From Balneola sp. (lineage in GTDB: Bacteria; Bacteroidota; Rhodothermia; Balneolales; Balneolaceae): 64,000 nucleotides of DNA. Location of the stretch: the NCBI GenBank assembly GCA_017640785.1, contig JAEPPZ010000010.1, positions 43,833 through 107,832 on the forward strand, in the 5' to 3' direction. This document shows, in pieces, positions 25,540 through 35,185 of this stretch (position 1 is the first letter of the stretch; each line of letters starts with the position of its first letter). The position numbers and the translations under genes are program-made. The notes under the pieces are model-generated. The model was not told the DNA's origin, ran no database searches, and worked only from the letters and a program-made list of their open reading frames with translations.

Positions 25540-28368
25540 ATGCCAAGACGCGACGATATCCATAAAATTCTAATTATTGGTTCAGGACCTATAGTAATTG
25601 GACAAGCATGTGAGTTTGATTATTCAGGAACTCAGGCTTGTCGATCCTTACAGGAAGAGGGTTATGAGATCGTATTGATCAACTCAAATCCTGCAACGAT
25701 CATGACAGATCCTATCATGGCTGATTCGATCTACATGTTGCCGATGACTACGGATTCGATCAGAGAAATTGTAGAAAAAGAAAAACCTGATGCAGTTCTG
25801 CCAACAATGGGTGGACAAACAGGATTGAATCTTTGTCGCGATCTGGAAAAAGAAAATTTCTGGGTAGAAAGAGGAATAAAGATCATTGGTGTAGATATTG
25901 ACGCAGTAGAATTGACCGAAGATCGCCAACTTTTCCGGGATAAAATGGAAGAGATCGGAATTGAGCAGTGTAAAAGTAGACAGGCAGAATCACTGTTAGA
26001 TGCCAAAGAGATCAAAGAAGAATTAGGTGGTTTGCCGATCGTAATTCGTCCATCATTTACCATGGGTGGTGCCGGTGGTGGAATCGTTTGGAACGAAGAA
26101 GATTTCGATAAAATGGTGCTTCGCGGTCTTGAAATGAGTCCGGTTCACTCTGTATTGATTGAAGAATGTATTTTCGGATGGAAAGAATACGAACTTGAAT
26201 TACTTCGCGATTCCAACGACAATGTGGTGATTATTTGTTCCATCGAAAATATGGATCCGATGGGAGTTCACACCGGAGATTCTGTAACGGTTGCGCCAAC
26301 TCAGACTTTAACGGACAAACAACTTCAGATCCTCAGAAATGCAGCCATTAAAATGATGCGCTCTATCGGGACATTTGCCGGAGGTTGTAATGTGCAGTTT
26401 GCTATGGAACCAGGAAGTGATCGTTTTGTAGCCATTGAGATCAATCCGAGAGTTAGCCGTTCTTCAGCGCTGGCATCCAAAGCAACAGGTTATCCGATTG
26501 CGAAAGTGGCGACTAAATTAGCGGTTGGTTACAATCTGGATGAACTTAAAAATCAGATCACAGGAAACACTTCTGCTTGTTTTGAGCCGAGTATTGATTA
26601 TGTGGTTTGCAAAGTGCCTCGTTTTAATTTTGATAAATTTGTTGGTGTGGATGAAGAACTTTCTACACAAATGAAGGCAGTTGGTGAAGTGATGAGCATC
26701 GGTAGAAATTTCCCTGAAGCGCTGAATAAAGCGTGGCAGTCGATGGAAGTTGGCAGAGACGGACTTGGTGCTGATGGATACGAAGAACTGGATCGAAAGC
26801 ACGTCAGCGAAAGATTGATGAAACCATATTGGGATCGCTCGCTTCAGATTAGAAATGCATTTAAACTAGGAGCTTCAGTAGAAGAGATTGCAGATATTAC
26901 TAAAGTTGATCCATGGTTTTTGCAGCAGATCAGATATATGGTTTCGCTTGAAAACAGAACCGAAGGACAAACTCTGGAAACCATAGACAAAGATGATTTC
27001 TTTGAACTAAAGCAAGCAGGTTTTTCTGATACACAAATTGCCTGGTTATTAAGCAAAAGCGGTGCTGAAATTTCAGATGAACAAGTTCGCGAACAAAGAA
27101 AGAGTTTAGGTTTAAAGCCGGTATTCAAGCTTGTAGATACTTGTGCGGCAGAATTTCCAGCTAAAACGCCGTACTACTATTCTTCTTATGAAGGTGAGAA
27201 CGAAAGTGAAGTCACCGATCGTAAAAAAGTAGTCATTTTGGGAAGCGGTCCAAACAGGATCGGACAGGGCATTGAGTTTGATTACTCTTGTGTGCATGCT
27301 GTTTTAGCCACGAAAGAAATGGGATATGAAGCCATAATGATAAACTGTAATCCGGAAACTGTTTCTACGGATTTTGACATTGCAGACAAGCTTTACTTTG
27401 AGCCTGTGTATTGGGAAAGAGTGTTGGATATCATCGAGCATGAAAAACCGGAAGGTGTGATCATTCAGGTTGGCGGTCAAACGGCGCTAAAACTCGGAAA
27501 GCGTTTTGTTGATGCCGGAATCAAGATCTTTGGAACGGCATTTGAAATGATCGATTTTGCAGAAGATCGCGGACAGTTTTCAGATCTGCTTACAAGACTA
27601 GATATTCCTTTCCCGGAATATGGAACGGCCTTTGATGAAGAAGAAGCTTTAAAGATCGCTAGAAGAATCGGATATCCCGTATTGATTCGCCCTAGTTATG
27701 TGTTGGGTGGACAGGGAATGAGAATCGCAGTAAAAGAAGAAGAACTGAAACGATACGTAACCAGAATTCTGAAAACACATCCCGAAAATGCATTCTTAAT
27801 TGACAAGTATCTGGAACATGCCATCGAAGTGGATGTGGATTCTGTTTATGACGGTGATCAGCTTCATATTTCCGGAATGATGCAGCATATTGAGCCGGCA
27901 GGAGTACATTCAGGAGATTCTACTGCAGTGTTGCCTCCATATTCATTGAGCGAAGAAGTGATGCAAACAATTCGGGATCATCAGGAAAAAATTGCTGATG
28001 CGATGGAAATTCAGGGATTTCTGAATGTACAATATGCAGTTAAGGACGAAAAAGTTTATGTGCTGGAAGCGAATCCAAGAACAACCAGAACGGTTCCATT
28101 CCTGGCGAAAGCGAATCAGGTTCCTGAAGCGGCTATCGGTACAAAAGTGATGCTTGGTGCAAAACTCAAAGAGTTTGATCTTAAATCCAAGCTGGATTGC
28201 TGGGCGATCAAAGAGCCTGTTTTCCCATTTGATAAATTCCCGGGCGTAAAAAAGGAACTCGGTCCGGAGATGAAATCAACGGGTGAAAGCATATATTTTG
28301 CTAAGGACTTCAAAGATGAACATTTCAAGAAGCCGTTTGAATTTAAGAGTCTCTATTTGTCCAAGTAA
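25540..28368 (+). CDS. carB: Carbamoyl-phosphate synthase large subunit, without C-terminal regulatory domain
   Basis: 942 residues against about 1070 in E. coli. Both ATP-grasp halves are present: the first with KILIIGSGPIVIGQACEFDYSGTQ and RPSFTMGGAGGG, the second with VVILGSGPNRIGQGIEFDYSC and RPSYVLGGQGM. The protein stops shortly after PVFPFDKFPGVKKELGPEMKSTGE, so the MGS-like domain that binds UMP and ornithine in E. coli is missing. Such short CarB proteins are common in Bacteroidota, so this is not a recent truncation. Makes carbamoyl phosphate for pyrimidines and arginine with CarA. Confidence 0.96.
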   Translation: MPRRDDIHKILIIGSGPIVIGQACEFDYSGTQACRSLQEEGYEIVLINSNPATIMTDPIMADSIYMLPMTTDSIREIVEKEKPDAVLPTMGGQTGLNLCRDLEKENFWVERGIKIIGVDIDAVELTEDRQLFRDKMEEIGIEQCKSRQAESLLDAKEIKEELGGLPIVIRPSFTMGGAGGGIVWNEEDFDKMVLRGLEMSPVHSVLIEECIFGWKEYELELLRDSNDNVVIICSIENMDPMGVHTGDSVTVAPTQTLTDKQLQILRNAAIKMMRSIGTFAGGCNVQFAMEPGSDRFVAIEINPRVSRSSALASKATGYPIAKVATKLAVGYNLDELKNQITGNTSACFEPSIDYVVCKVPRFNFDKFVGVDEELSTQMKAVGEVMSIGRNFPEALNKAWQSMEVGRDGLGADGYEELDRKHVSERLMKPYWDRSLQIRNAFKLGASVEEIADITKVDPWFLQQIRYMVSLENRTEGQTLETIDKDDFFELKQAGFSDTQIAWLLSKSGAEISDEQVREQRKSLGLKPVFKLVDTCAAEFPAKTPYYYSSYEGENESEVTDRKKVVILGSGPNRIGQGIEFDYSCVHAVLATKEMGYEAIMINCNPETVSTDFDIADKLYFEPVYWERVLDIIEHEKPEGVIIQVGGQTALKLGKRFVDAGIKIFGTAFEMIDFAEDRGQFSDLLTRLDIPFPEYGTAFDEEEALKIARRIGYPVLIRPSYVLGGQGMRIAVKEEELKRYVTRILKTHPENAFLIDKYLEHAIEVDVDSVYDGDQLHISGMMQHIEPAGVHSGDSTAVLPPYSLSEEVMQTIRDHQEKIADAMEIQGFLNVQYAVKDEKVYVLEANPRTTRTVPFLAKANQVPEAAIGTKVMLGAKLKEFDLKSKLDCWAIKEPVFPFDKFPGVKKELGPEMKSTGESIYFAKDFKDEHFKKPFEFKSLYLSK

Positions 28369-28470
28369 TGCTCGTTTATTAATTAGAAATTTTCACTGAT
28401 TCGAACTTTTTTTGTAAGGAATTGCTCTGAATTTGTCTTACTAGATTATATGTAAGATAAATGTAATGAG

Positions 28471-31107
28471 ATGATTAAAGAAAAAGAGTTTGTAAGTAAA
28501 GAGTATAAGTTCAGCAAAGAAACAGGGCTGGTTTTAAAATGTGCAATGAAAGTTCATTCTGAGATCGGGAATGGATTTCAAGAAATTATTTATCAGAGGG
28601 CTCTTGCTGATGAAATGAATAACGTTTCATTAAGGTTTGATAGAGAGAAAGAGTTTCCGGTATTATATAATGGTAACAAAGTTGGATCAAGACATGCTGA
28701 CTTTGTTGTTTTTGATAAGATACTTATAGAATTAAAAGCTATTGGTGAACTTGATCAAAGACATTATTCTCAGGTTCTAAATTATTTGAAAGCTTTCGGG
28801 CTTGAAGTTGGATTATTGATTAACTTTGGTGCTTCGAGTTTACAATGGAAAAGAGTTATAACAAATAAAAAAGCAATTCTTTGTGAGAATTGTCTAAATC
28901 AAAAAATCAGCGATCAAAAATCAATGCAATCAGTGATCAACGAGGCAAAAAGTATTCTTAAGGAAACCTTTGGATATGAGGATTTCCGACTTCAGCAAGA
29001 ACAAGCAATAAATCAGGTTTTACACAAAAAAGATGCATTGGTAATAATGCCGACAGGGGGAGGGAAATCTCTTTGTTATCAGATTCCGGCAATGATGTTT
29101 GATGGACTGACCATTGTAATTTCTCCATTGATTTCCTTGATGAAAGATCAGGTAGATCAATTGAAAGAATATGGAGTTGATGCTGTATACCTGAATAGTT
29201 CACTGCGCCCCGAAGTCTACGACTTTAACGTACGCAAAATCACTTCAGGTAAAGTGAAAATGCTCTACGTTGCTCCGGAAACATTGATGATGGAGAAGAC
29301 AAGAGAAATGCTTTCAAATCTGAAAGTAGATTGTTTTACGATTGATGAAGCGCACTGTATTTCGGAGTGGGGACACGATTTCCGTCCTGAGTATCGACAG
29401 ATTGCAGCTTTAAGAGAGGATTTTCCGGATGCAGTTTGTATGGCTTTGACAGCTACTGCAACTCCACGTGTTCAGGAAGACATCAAGAATATTCTGAAAT
29501 TTGACGATTCCGAAGAATTCATTTCAAGTTTTGATCGTGATAATCTGTTTTTGAAAGTTGTAGACAAAAAAGATCCGGTTAATCAGCTACTGGACTTTCT
29601 GTTCACGAGAAAAAAGCAATCAGGGATTATTTATTGTTTCTCAAGACGGCAAGTTGATGAGCTCTCAGAAACGCTGGAAGATGAAGGTTATTCCGTTAAG
29701 CCATATCACGCGGGATTAAGTGATGGAATGAGAGCGGGAAATCAGAGAGCGTTTATACGGGACGATGTTCAGATCATTGTGGCGACGATAGCATTTGGAA
29801 TGGGTATCAATAAATCGAATGTGCGATTTATAGTGCATTACGATATGCCGCAGAATATAGAGTCATATTATCAACAAATTGGTCGTGCTGGTCGTGATGG
29901 ACTTCGAGCGGATTGTTTACTTCTTTACGGTTCTTCAGATACCCAAAAGATCCAATATTTCATCAACAAGAAAAAAGGACAGGAAAGAGAAGTAGCTGAA
30001 AAGCATTTGAAGCAGTTGGTAAAATATCTGGAGTCTTTGGAATGTCGAAGAAAGCCATTGATGGCTTATTTCGGGGAGACTTATCCCAAAGATGAATGCG
30101 GAATGTGCGATAACTGCCTTTCCATTGATGACGATGTTGAAGATCTGACCATACAAGCACAACAGTTTTTATCAACGATTATTAGAAGTGGAGAGAAATT
30201 TGGAGCCACTCATATCGCGGATATATTACGTGGATCAAAAGCTAAAAAGATTCTTGAGAATGAACATGAGAATCTTTCTACCTATGGGATCGGCTTAGAG
30301 TTTTCCAAAGATCAATGGATGCAGATATCTAAAATGTTACTCCGTCAGGATTATATCAGTAAAGGAGAATTTGGAGGTTTAAAATTACAAAAGCCTGCAC
30401 TTGCTGTTCTTGATGGAACTGAAAATGTGTTCGGAACTATGGACAGAAGCAAAACATCGCTTGAAGGAGAGGCTGTAGTTCGAACGTCATCAGAAATTGA
30501 AAACGAATACGACGAAGCTCTTTTTGATATACTCAGATTAAAACGAAAGGAACTGGCTGATGAGCAAGACATACCTCCATACGCTGTTTTTCCGGATACT
30601 ACATTGGTGGAGATGTCTTACTTCTATCCTCAAAGCAAAGATAGTTTAGAGCCATTATATGGAGTGGGTTCAGCTAAAAAGGAGAAATACGGAGACGCTT
30701 TTGTTGGGGTGATAAAAAACTATGCAGCTGAGCATGGCAAAGAAGAGAAGAAGAAATCCATAGCCAAGCAGATCAAGAAAAAGACAGGCGGGCAAAAATT
30801 TGAGATCGTTGGCGAAGCATTTAATGCCGGTCAATCTATTGAACTGCTCGCTGAAGAACACGGGGTTAAGGATATGACCATTCTCAAGCATTTAAAGGAT
30901 TTTCTGGACGATGGAAATACTTTGAGATTGGAAGGATTACTTGAGGCTTCCGAGCTTTCGCTTAGACAAAGAGATCAGGTAATGAAATCTTTTGATAAGA
31001 AGAATCCTCTAATGCTGAGACCGGTTTATGATGATCTGAATAAGAAGATCGGATACGACGAACTGAGAGTAATGCAGCTTTACTATTTGGCTAAGGAGAA
31101 ACAATAG
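28471..31107 (+). CDS. recQ: RecQ-family DNA helicase with N-terminal GxxExxY nuclease-like domain
   Basis: 878 residues. Residues 1-135 are a GxxExxY domain (PD-(D/E)xK superfamily): the name motif is G35-FQ-E38-II-Y41, with Asp77 and Glu87-x-Lys89 in RHADFVV...LIELKA as the candidate nuclease residues. RecQ follows: Walker A MPTGGGKS (193-200), DEAH at 292-295, the arginine-finger segment QQIGRAGRDG, a zinc-binding region starting Cys525 with CGMCDNC, a winged helix, an HRDC-like segment and a C-terminal HTH_40-like domain. An internal ATG at codon 152 lies where a normal RecQ would start, but it has no clear ribosome site. 102 bp downstream of carB. Confidence 0.88.
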   Translation: MIKEKEFVSKEYKFSKETGLVLKCAMKVHSEIGNGFQEIIYQRALADEMNNVSLRFDREKEFPVLYNGNKVGSRHADFVVFDKILIELKAIGELDQRHYSQVLNYLKAFGLEVGLLINFGASSLQWKRVITNKKAILCENCLNQKISDQKSMQSVINEAKSILKETFGYEDFRLQQEQAINQVLHKKDALVIMPTGGGKSLCYQIPAMMFDGLTIVISPLISLMKDQVDQLKEYGVDAVYLNSSLRPEVYDFNVRKITSGKVKMLYVAPETLMMEKTREMLSNLKVDCFTIDEAHCISEWGHDFRPEYRQIAALREDFPDAVCMALTATATPRVQEDIKNILKFDDSEEFISSFDRDNLFLKVVDKKDPVNQLLDFLFTRKKQSGIIYCFSRRQVDELSETLEDEGYSVKPYHAGLSDGMRAGNQRAFIRDDVQIIVATIAFGMGINKSNVRFIVHYDMPQNIESYYQQIGRAGRDGLRADCLLLYGSSDTQKIQYFINKKKGQEREVAEKHLKQLVKYLESLECRRKPLMAYFGETYPKDECGMCDNCLSIDDDVEDLTIQAQQFLSTIIRSGEKFGATHIADILRGSKAKKILENEHENLSTYGIGLEFSKDQWMQISKMLLRQDYISKGEFGGLKLQKPALAVLDGTENVFGTMDRSKTSLEGEAVVRTSSEIENEYDEALFDILRLKRKELADEQDIPPYAVFPDTTLVEMSYFYPQSKDSLEPLYGVGSAKKEKYGDAFVGVIKNYAAEHGKEEKKKSIAKQIKKKTGGQKFEIVGEAFNAGQSIELLAEEHGVKDMTILKHLKDFLDDGNTLRLEGLLEASELSLRQRDQVMKSFDKKNPLMLRPVYDDLNKKIGYDELRVMQLYYLAKEKQ

Positions 31108-31121
31108 TTTCTATTTAAAAT

Positions 31122-31191
31122 CCAATCTCAACTCTTCCGGAGTTGGGATTGGTGTCATTTACGAAAAGCAAGAAATAACTCTGGAAGAGTT
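31122..31191. repeat. Interspersed palindrome between convergent genes
   Basis: A hairpin at 31122-31152 (CCAATCTCAACTC with its near-complement, one G-T pair) plus the second motif AACTCTGGAAGAGTT at 31177-31191. It fills the gap between the recQ end and the barrel gene end and can terminate both. The pair CAACTCTTCC...GGAAGAGTT recurs at 61839-61902. Confidence 0.75.
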
Positions 31192-31203
31192 TATAAAGTG
31201 CTT

Positions 31204-31761
31204 TTAAAAGCGACGTCCTAAACTCAAGCCGATCAGCAGAATTGCACCTTCACCGACTTCTCTGCCTTTGGTTTTGATGTTAATTTCATAACCGATAGAA
31301 AGGCTTGGTTTCAGAAACAGGTTTGCGGAAAAAGGAATATTGTATTCAATTCCAACTGTGGGTTGGAGTATAATGATCTCGCTAGTTCCGTTTATATCTT
31401 GTTCAAAGCAAGGAGAGACGGTGCCACAAATGGTTTGTGAATCTCTCCAGTCAATATCCATAAACCAAAGATCGGTTCTGATATGAACTGATAGGTCAGA
31501 ACTAATGAAATCGGATCTTACATAACCAATTCCAAAGCCCGGACCTCCGCCTTCTTCATTATCATTTTTCCCAAAATCTTGTCGATCTGTAAAATTATAT
31601 CCAATTCGGGAAGTTAAGTAAGAGTTGTTACCGATATTAAAGTCGAAACGAACACCAGGAATAATACCTGCCGGATAAGCCTGAGTTTCTAACTGAATTG
31701 AGTTTTGGGCAAACAAAGTTGATGTAAACAAGACTGAAATAACAAAGAGAATTTGCTTCAT
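31204..31761 (-). CDS. Outer-membrane beta-barrel protein, hypothetical
   Basis: 185 residues from ATG 31761 (a TTG 12 bp upstream is less likely). The signal peptide MKQILFVISVLFTSTLFAQ ends in the AQ typical of the group. The mature chain is a series of amphipathic strands (RFDFNIGNNSYLTSRIGYNF, LFLKPSLSIGYEINIK) ending LLIGLSLGRRF with a terminal Phe, as in barrel proteins inserted by BAM. Probably an 8-stranded barrel. No specific function. Confidence 0.72.
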   Translation of the reverse strand: MKQILFVISVLFTSTLFAQNSIQLETQAYPAGIIPGVRFDFNIGNNSYLTSRIGYNFTDRQDFGKNDNEEGGGPGFGIGYVRSDFISSDLSVHIRTDLWFMDIDWRDSQTICGTVSPCFEQDINGTSEIIILQPTVGIEYNIPFSANLFLKPSLSIGYEINIKTKGREVGEGAILLIGLSLGRRF

Positions 31762-31881
31762 GGGTAGAATCAATTCTTAATTTTTAATTCTTAATTTTGA
31801 ATTATACCTACCCAATTACAAATTCGATTTGATATACCTTCATCTAATTTTATTTCTGCTTCATAACTTGTAAACTAAATC

Positions 31882-32802
31882 ATGATCTTAGAACCGGATA
31901 TATTATCAAAATTATCATCGCTTGAGCTGCGTGCAAAAAAAATCGTAGAGGGTTTTATTTCAGGGCTGCATAAAAGTCCATATCACGGATTTAGCGTTGA
32001 ATTTGCAGAACATCGACCATACAATCCGGGTGATGATTTCAAGCACATTGACTGGAAACAGTACGCAAAGAAAGAACGTTTTTATGTGAAGCAGTATGAA
32101 GAAGAAACAAATCTTCGATGCTATGTTTTGCTGGATACCAGCTCATCTATGTTGTTCAAACATTTTGGTGAGTGGAGTAAGCTCAGATATGGAATTCACT
32201 ATGCGGCTTCACTTTTATATTTGATGCACCGACAGAGAGATGCTTGTGGGCTTATCCCTTTTTCCTCAAAAATTGAGAGCTTTATCCCGGCTAAAGGTAC
32301 ATATGCTCATTTAAGGCAAATTTACCTGGAGCTTGAAAGAGAATTGATAAGGGAAGGAAAGAAAGATGAGATCAAGAGAACTACAGCAACCGCATCAGTA
32401 ATTCATGAAGTAGCAGAGCGATTAAACCACCGAAGTTTGGTTGTGATAATAACAGATCTGTTTGAAAATGTAGAAGCACATGATGAACTGATATCATCAC
32501 TTAAACACTTGCGACATCGCAAACATGAAGTTCTGTTATTTAATACGCTGGAAAAAAGAAGTGAGCGGGAACTGGATTTTTCTGACAACAAATTTGTGTT
32601 TGAGGATATGGAAACGGGTGCCGAGTTGGAGGTAATGCCTGCTCAGGTTCGTGAAGACTACATAGCCAAAGTGGAAGAACACACAAAGAAATTTAAAATG
32701 GCGTGTAGTGAATTTGAGATCGACTACGAAGAGATGGATACGGAATCAGGTTTTGACAAAGCATTGCTGGCTTATCTGAATAAAAGAAGAAGATTGGGCT
32801 AG
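31882..32802 (+). CDS. DUF58 domain-containing protein
   Basis: 306 residues. The DUF58 core is clear: VEFAEHRPYNPGDDFKHIDWKQYAK near residues 35-60 and a von Willebrand A-like start CYVLLDTSSSMLF with DTSSS as the MIDAS-type motif, later VVIITDLFENVE. DUF58 proteins usually sit next to a MoxR AAA+ ATPase and VWA membrane proteins; none of these partners is within this window, so this copy is separated from its usual operon or works with a distant MoxR. Cytoplasmic, no leader. Confidence 0.9.
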   Translation: MILEPDILSKLSSLELRAKKIVEGFISGLHKSPYHGFSVEFAEHRPYNPGDDFKHIDWKQYAKKERFYVKQYEEETNLRCYVLLDTSSSMLFKHFGEWSKLRYGIHYAASLLYLMHRQRDACGLIPFSSKIESFIPAKGTYAHLRQIYLELERELIREGKKDEIKRTTATASVIHEVAERLNHRSLVVIITDLFENVEAHDELISSLKHLRHRKHEVLLFNTLEKRSERELDFSDNKFVFEDMETGAELEVMPAQVREDYIAKVEEHTKKFKMACSEFEIDYEEMDTESGFDKALLAYLNKRRRLG

Positions 32803-32806
32803 ATCT

Positions 32807-33346
32807 TTAAAAAAGATTAGGCCCTATTGCAAAACCAAAGCCTAAACTCGGGATATATACATCTTCATTTGTAGCTTTTAAGATGCCGATTTTAAGTTTA
32901 TAAAAAGCATAGAGTTCAGCTTCAATTCCTATCAAATTTGAACTTTTTAATACAGTTGAGAAGCTATTGTTCATTACATAAACGAATCCGATTCTGGTAC
33001 CGGCAGCACCGACCATGGAAGAAGCTAAATAAACGTAGGACGCTCCAAAACGATATCCTCCTCTGTATAAGCCTGCTTCCAGATTGACTCCTTTTAAAGA
33101 TTGGGATGATAAAGGAGGATTGTTTCCGTAATACCGTATTTCACGGGTTTTTGTACCGAAAGAAAGATTAAAAGTGACCCCGTATTTTTGTGGGGTTGTA
33201 TATTCTATAGCTCCGGCGGGTGCAATATTAAAAGTCGTCTCAAACTTTATTGAGGTTTTTGTTGAGTCAGTTTCGTTCTGAGCAAATGAAAAAGCAGGAA
33301 CAAGGCTGAGTAATGATATCAGTATTAAATTTTTAAATCGATGCAT
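32807..33346 (-). CDS. Hypothetical secreted/outer-membrane protein
   Basis: 179 residues with signal peptide MHRFKNLILISLLSLVPAFSFAQ. The mature part is strand-rich (KYGVTFNLSFGTKTREIRYYG, GYRFGASYVYLASS) and ends in FGFAIGPNLF with terminal Phe, consistent with a small barrel. Related in type but not clearly in sequence to the protein at 31204. Ends 5 bp from the DUF58 stop (convergent) and lies 13 bp downstream of the PD40 lipoprotein gene on the same strand, perhaps one unit. Confidence 0.65.
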   Translation of the reverse strand: MHRFKNLILISLLSLVPAFSFAQNETDSTKTSIKFETTFNIAPAGAIEYTTPQKYGVTFNLSFGTKTREIRYYGNNPPLSSQSLKGVNLEAGLYRGGYRFGASYVYLASSMVGAAGTRIGFVYVMNNSFSTVLKSSNLIGIEAELYAFYKLKIGILKATNEDVYIPSLGFGFAIGPNLF

Positions 33347-33358
33347 AACTGAGTTTCT

Positions 33359-34282
33359 TTAGTTGCAAGGAATCCAAATAGGGTCCCCGTCAAATCCGGG
33401 ATTAAATGTAATTTGTTCTTTACCGTTTCCATCTGAGTTCATTAGGAAAACTTCCCAATCATTATCAACTACTCCACCATAAACTATCTTTTTTCCATCC
33501 GGTGAAAATCTTCCTATAAGCTGATTGGATGAGTCAAAGGTAAGTTGTGTTAAACTCTCGGATTCGATCTCTAAAGTAAATAGATCAGCATCACCATCCT
33601 GATAAATATAAAAGAGTACTTCACTTCCGTCAGGGCTCCAGTCAGGATGACCATTTAGCTTCAAATTATTGGTCAAGTTTCTGAAACCACTTCCATCAGA
33701 ATTAATAATTGCGATGTCAGCGTTGAAAACGGAGTCTGTTACTACAAAAGCAATTTGGTTTCCGTCAGGACTCCATACAGGATCATAGGATTGCTTGGCA
33801 TTTTTATATAAGACCTGTTCACGACCGGTGTCAATATTTTTGACAATAAGTGAATAGTTTTGCTGGCTGATTTCAGAAGAGTAGACAATGCTATGTTCAA
33901 TTGGTGACCAATCAGGGACTTCATCTCCAGCTGGGTTTGAAATCAGAAATGTGATTTGATCTGTATCAATATTTTTGCTGTATAGGTCTCTGCCGGTTGT
34001 ACTTTTTTGAGCAAAGATCAATGTATTGTTGAATGAATTAAATACGGGAGCTCCAATTGCAGAATCAGCCACCAAAAATGCAACTGTTTCAAATGAAACC
34101 GGATCAAAAGCATAAAGATCACCATTATTTGTTCTATTTGAATAGAAAATGATCTTATCAGAACATTGCTGTACCTGAGGAGAGGCTTCAGTTTGTGAGA
34201 CAATTTCAGGGTTCATTGTCTTTGAACAGGCTGAGATCATCAGGAAACAGCTGGTCAGCAAAGTAATAAATTGTACCTTCAT
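33359..34282 (-). CDS. PD40/TolB-like beta-propeller lipoprotein
   Basis: 307 residues. Lipoprotein leader MKVQFITLLTSCFLMISAC (Cys19). The rest is a WD40-like propeller with repeating PDWSP, PVWSPDGNQIAFV, PDWSPDGSEVLFY and RFSPDGKKIVYGG blades, as in TolB and DPP-type propellers, but without a TolB N-terminal domain or a peptidase domain. Likely a periplasmic binding scaffold attached to a membrane. Gap of 9 bp to the SDR gene start side; partner unknown. Confidence 0.85.
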   Translation of the reverse strand: MKVQFITLLTSCFLMISACSKTMNPEIVSQTEASPQVQQCSDKIIFYSNRTNNGDLYAFDPVSFETVAFLVADSAIGAPVFNSFNNTLIFAQKSTTGRDLYSKNIDTDQITFLISNPAGDEVPDWSPIEHSIVYSSEISQQNYSLIVKNIDTGREQVLYKNAKQSYDPVWSPDGNQIAFVVTDSVFNADIAIINSDGSGFRNLTNNLKLNGHPDWSPDGSEVLFYIYQDGDADLFTLEIESESLTQLTFDSSNQLIGRFSPDGKKIVYGGVVDNDWEVFLMNSDGNGKEQITFNPGFDGDPIWIPCN

Positions 34283-34291
34283 CGATTTTAT

Positions 34292-35089
34292 CTAAACTAC
34301 TTTACTGTTTTTAAGAATTCTATTCAGAAGTGCAGGCGAAATACGTTTAACCAAGAGAGCCATCCGCTCTTTCCAACCTGAAACAACGATCTCATCTTTT
34401 TTTGAAACTAGTCTGTTCCATATTTTTGCAACCATTTCGTCCGCATCCATAGCAGTATCGTGCATGTCGCCCATTTTACCGAAAGAAGTTCCGTCACCGG
34501 TTAAAGCATTTTTGGTGATATCAGTTTTAATGGGGCCCGGACAGATCAGCGTAACAGCAACATTGTGTTCGTACATTTCCTGACGGAGCGAATCAAAAAA
34601 CCCTTGAACAGCATGTTTGCTACCGGCATATGCGGTTCGATATTTAGTACCTATTTTACCGGCAACACTACTGGTAACTACTATATGACCGCTTTTTCGT
34701 TTGATCATATGAGGAATAACTTCTCGCGTTAATCCAACAGATCCGAAATAATTTACTTCCATGATCTTGCGGACTGTATCAAGGTCTGTTTCCTCGAAAA
34801 TAGAACGTTGACTTATTCCTCCGTTATTAACCAAAACATCAATCGAGCCAAAAAGTGATATTGCATCTGCAGTTTTAGTGGCAAAAGTATCCGATAGAGA
34901 AAGGTCGAGTGTAAGAATTTTTATTCGGGAATGATCGTCATCGAGTGTTGCCCTTACTTTTTCCAAAGCATCTTGCCTGCGCGATGAAAGAATTAAATTC
35001 GCTCCATTTTTGTAATAAGCCTTTGCAAGTGCTTCTCCAATCCCTGAAGAAGCTCCGGTTATCCAGACGGTTTTGTTAGTGTATTTCAT
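34292..35089 (-). CDS. Short-chain dehydrogenase/reductase
   Basis: 265 residues, classical SDR. Coenzyme motif TGASSGIG (11-18), NNGG (88-91), catalytic Ser140, Tyr154 and Lys158 in YAGSKHA. Arg37-Arg38 after the second strand suggests NADP(H). The basic C-terminus (WKERMALLVKRISPALLNRIL) resembles the membrane-associated DltE/11-beta-HSD-like group. Substrate unknown. Divergent from the response regulator at 35186. Confidence 0.92.
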   Translation of the reverse strand: MKYTNKTVWITGASSGIGEALAKAYYKNGANLILSSRRQDALEKVRATLDDDHSRIKILTLDLSLSDTFATKTADAISLFGSIDVLVNNGGISQRSIFEETDLDTVRKIMEVNYFGSVGLTREVIPHMIKRKSGHIVVTSSVAGKIGTKYRTAYAGSKHAVQGFFDSLRQEMYEHNVAVTLICPGPIKTDITKNALTGDGTSFGKMGDMHDTAMDADEMVAKIWNRLVSKKDEIVVSGWKERMALLVKRISPALLNRILKNSKVV

Positions 35090-35185
35090 TAATCAAGTAA
35101 GAGAATGGAAAGTTTTTTGTATTCCGTTAAATTTGAACCGCTAATATTAGTATTTTTAAGGAGAACACAAATTTATAGCCGAACA

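Noticed and set aside
28369..28470. Terminator or regulatory RNA between carB and recQ
   Set aside because: No clear stem with a U-run was seen in these 102 bp.
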